A stretch of DNA of 7,605 nucleotides from Vitreoscilla sp. (GTDB taxonomy: Bacteria; Pseudomonadota; Gammaproteobacteria; Burkholderiales; Burkholderiaceae). The notes under the pieces were generated by a model. The model was not told the origin of the DNA and ran no database searches. It saw nothing but the letters and a program-made list of their open reading frames with translations. Location: assembly GCA_014378125.1 (NCBI GenBank), contig JACMOG010000643.1, forward strand, positions 1-7,605, given 5' to 3'. Shown in pieces: positions 6,650-7,605 of the stretch. The position numbers and the translations under genes are program-made. Position 1 is the first letter of the stretch. Each line of letters starts with the position of its first letter.

Positions 6650-7246
6650 ATGAACTCGCTCCACACCCCCTTCGACGGCAGTGCCCGCGCCGCGTCGCGT
6701 CCCCGCCTCGTGATCGTGCCGGGCCTGCATGGCAGCGGTGCCGGGCACTGGCAGACCTGGCTGCATGGCCAGGTGGCCGGGGCGGTGCGGGTGGAGCAGG
6801 ACGACTGGGGCGACCCCGACCTCGAGCGCTGGAGCGCTCGCGTGGCCGACACCGTGGCGGCGCTGGGCCCGGGCCCGCACGTGATCGTCGCCCACAGCTT
6901 CGGCTGCCTCGCCACCGTGCGCGCCACGCTGGGCCGCCCTTGGCTGGACGTGGCGCAGCTGCTGCTGGTGGCGCCCGCGGAGCCCGGCCGCTTCGGCGTG
7001 GCGCATGCGCTGCCGCAGGCCCGGCTGGGCCTGCCCAGTTGCGTGGTGGGCAGCGAGACCGACCCGTGGATGTCGGCTGCCCGGGCGCACGCTTGGGCGC
7101 TGCGCTGGGGCAGCGACTGGATCAACCTGGGCGACGCCGGCCACGTCAACGTCGCCTCGGGCCACGGCGCATTGCCGCTCGCCCGCGAGTGGGCCGCCGG
7201 CGCGCTCAACCGGCTCGACGCCCGACCGTGGCGCGTCGCCGCGTAG
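6650..7246 (+). CDS. RBBP9/YdeN-type alpha/beta serine hydrolase
   Basis: 198-aa cytoplasmic alpha/beta hydrolase of the small Ser_hydrolase (RBBP9/YdeN, PF06821-like) group, with unknown substrate. The first strand and oxyanion region are at 20-37 (LVIVPGLHGSGAGHWQTW). The nucleophile is Ser83 in VIVAHSFGCLA, and the probable remaining triad residues are Asp138 (VGSETDPWM) and His165 (GDAGHVN). Length is typical and no key residue is missing. ATG 6650 was chosen as the start nearest the conserved core. Two in-frame ATGs at 6593 and 6599 would add about 17-19 residues the family does not need. Neither choice has a clear Shine-Dalgarno. It is not part of the ssu operon as arranged here, because genes on the other strand intervene. 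Confidence 0.88.
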   Translation: MNSLHTPFDGSARAASRPRLVIVPGLHGSGAGHWQTWLHGQVAGAVRVEQDDWGDPDLERWSARVADTVAALGPGPHVIVAHSFGCLATVRATLGRPWLDVAQLLLVAPAEPGRFGVAHALPQARLGLPSCVVGSETDPWMSAARAHAWALRWGSDWINLGDAGHVNVASGHGALPLAREWAAGALNRLDARPWRVAA

Positions 7247-7257
7247 GCGCCGGCGCC

Positions 7258-7276
7258 ATGCCGCGCGACGCGGCAT
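7258..7276. terminator. Perfect 8-bp hairpin between the hydrolase and ligase genes
   Basis: ATGCCGCG (7258-7265), loop CGA, CGCGGCAT (7269-7276). It lies 11 nt after the hydrolase stop and ends 9 nt before the ATG at 7286. The stem is stable and GC-rich but has no T-run, so termination is unproven. It could instead restrict ribosome access to the downstream start. Confidence 0.4.
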
Positions 7277-7285
7277 CATGTGAGG

Positions 7286-7605
7286 ATGCGCGCCCTCGCC
7301 CTCCTCACCGAAGAGCTGGAATCCCGCCCCGGCGACGCCGACCGGGTGGACGCGCTCGCGCGCCACCTGCGCGCGGTAGGTCGTGACGCGGGCGCGCTCG
7401 CGGGCGAGTGGCTGGTGGCGGACGCCGGCGTGCGTCCCGCGCGTCCGCCGAAGCTGACCCAGGCGGCGCTGGCCGAGGCGGCGCGCGCGTTGGCCGTGGC
7501 GCAGGGGACGGCGCCATGGCTGTTCGACGTGGGCCGCGCCGAGAGCGGCGAGGCGGCGGAGGCGATCGCGCTGCTGCTGCCGTGGCCGGGGGGCCCGCCG
7601 GGGCC
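7286..7605 (+). CDS. Probable ATP-dependent DNA ligase, N-terminal part (3' partial)
   Basis: The window shows the first 106 residues, and the frame is still open at the right edge. The opening MRALALLTEELESRPGDADR VDALARHL and the block APWLFDVGRAESGEAAEAIALLLPWP resemble the N-terminal helical domain of bacterial ATP-dependent DNA ligases outside the LigD group, where a PxWLFxxxxxxxGxxAExIAxLLP pattern is typical. In related genomes such ligases often sit with Lhr-like helicase and exonuclease genes for DNA repair. The catalytic KxDG lysine would lie beyond the window, so the call rests on the N-terminal domain alone. GAGG at 7282-7285 directly abuts the ATG; an in-frame GTG at 7280 is an alternative start. 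Confidence 0.6.
   Translation, partial: MRALALLTEELESRPGDADRVDALARHLRAVGRDAGALAGEWLVADAGVRPARPPKLTQAALAEAARALAVAQGTAPWLFDVGRAESGEAAEAIALLLPWPGGPPG

Overview
The window comes from a high-GC proteobacterium. Betaproteobacteria of the order Burkholderiales fit best, and Xanthomonadales remain possible. This rests on GC-rich codon use and the classical ssuA-ssuD-ssuC-ssuB order. No rRNA, tRNA, CRISPR array, transposase or integrase was seen.

Positions 1-3751 (+) hold an organosulfonate utilisation operon that enters from the left. It runs ssuA (periplasmic sulfonate-binding protein, 5' end cut by the window edge), ssuD (FMNH2-dependent alkanesulfonate monooxygenase), ssuC (permease) and ssuB (ATPase). 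Together they import alkanesulfonates and release sulfite for sulfur assimilation. Spacing is tight: 31 nt, a 4-nt overlap, then 19 nt. The FMN reductase gene ssuE and the operon promoter are not in the window. A perfect 8-bp hairpin resembling dispersed proteobacterial intergenic repeats lies just after the operon.

Positions 3752-6649 look like an accessory block between more ordinary genes. On the minus strand is a 274-aa protein of unknown function. Its residues about 78-121 resemble the helix of the flagellin N-terminal D1 domain, and a sigma-28 (FliA)-type promoter match lies upstream. Divergent from it is a 430-aa class II Fic protein with an intact HPFQDGNGRVAR motif, its own inhibitory helix and a C-terminal winged helix. 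Its start codon sits between two perfect inverted repeats in AT-rich DNA (26 of 60 bases G/C at 4861-4920, against 48 of 60 at 2401-2460 in ssuC). An 88-aa unknown gene with a strong Shine-Dalgarno sequence converges on the Fic gene.

Positions 6650-7605 (+) hold an RBBP9/YdeN-type serine hydrolase. After it comes the start of what is probably an ATP-dependent DNA ligase, cut by the right edge. A perfect hairpin separates the two.

The parts most worth a second look are the flagellin-like gene with its possible FliA promoter, and the inverted repeats around the Fic start, which could be operators. A link between the flagellin-like gene and Fic is only an inference from their head-to-head layout.
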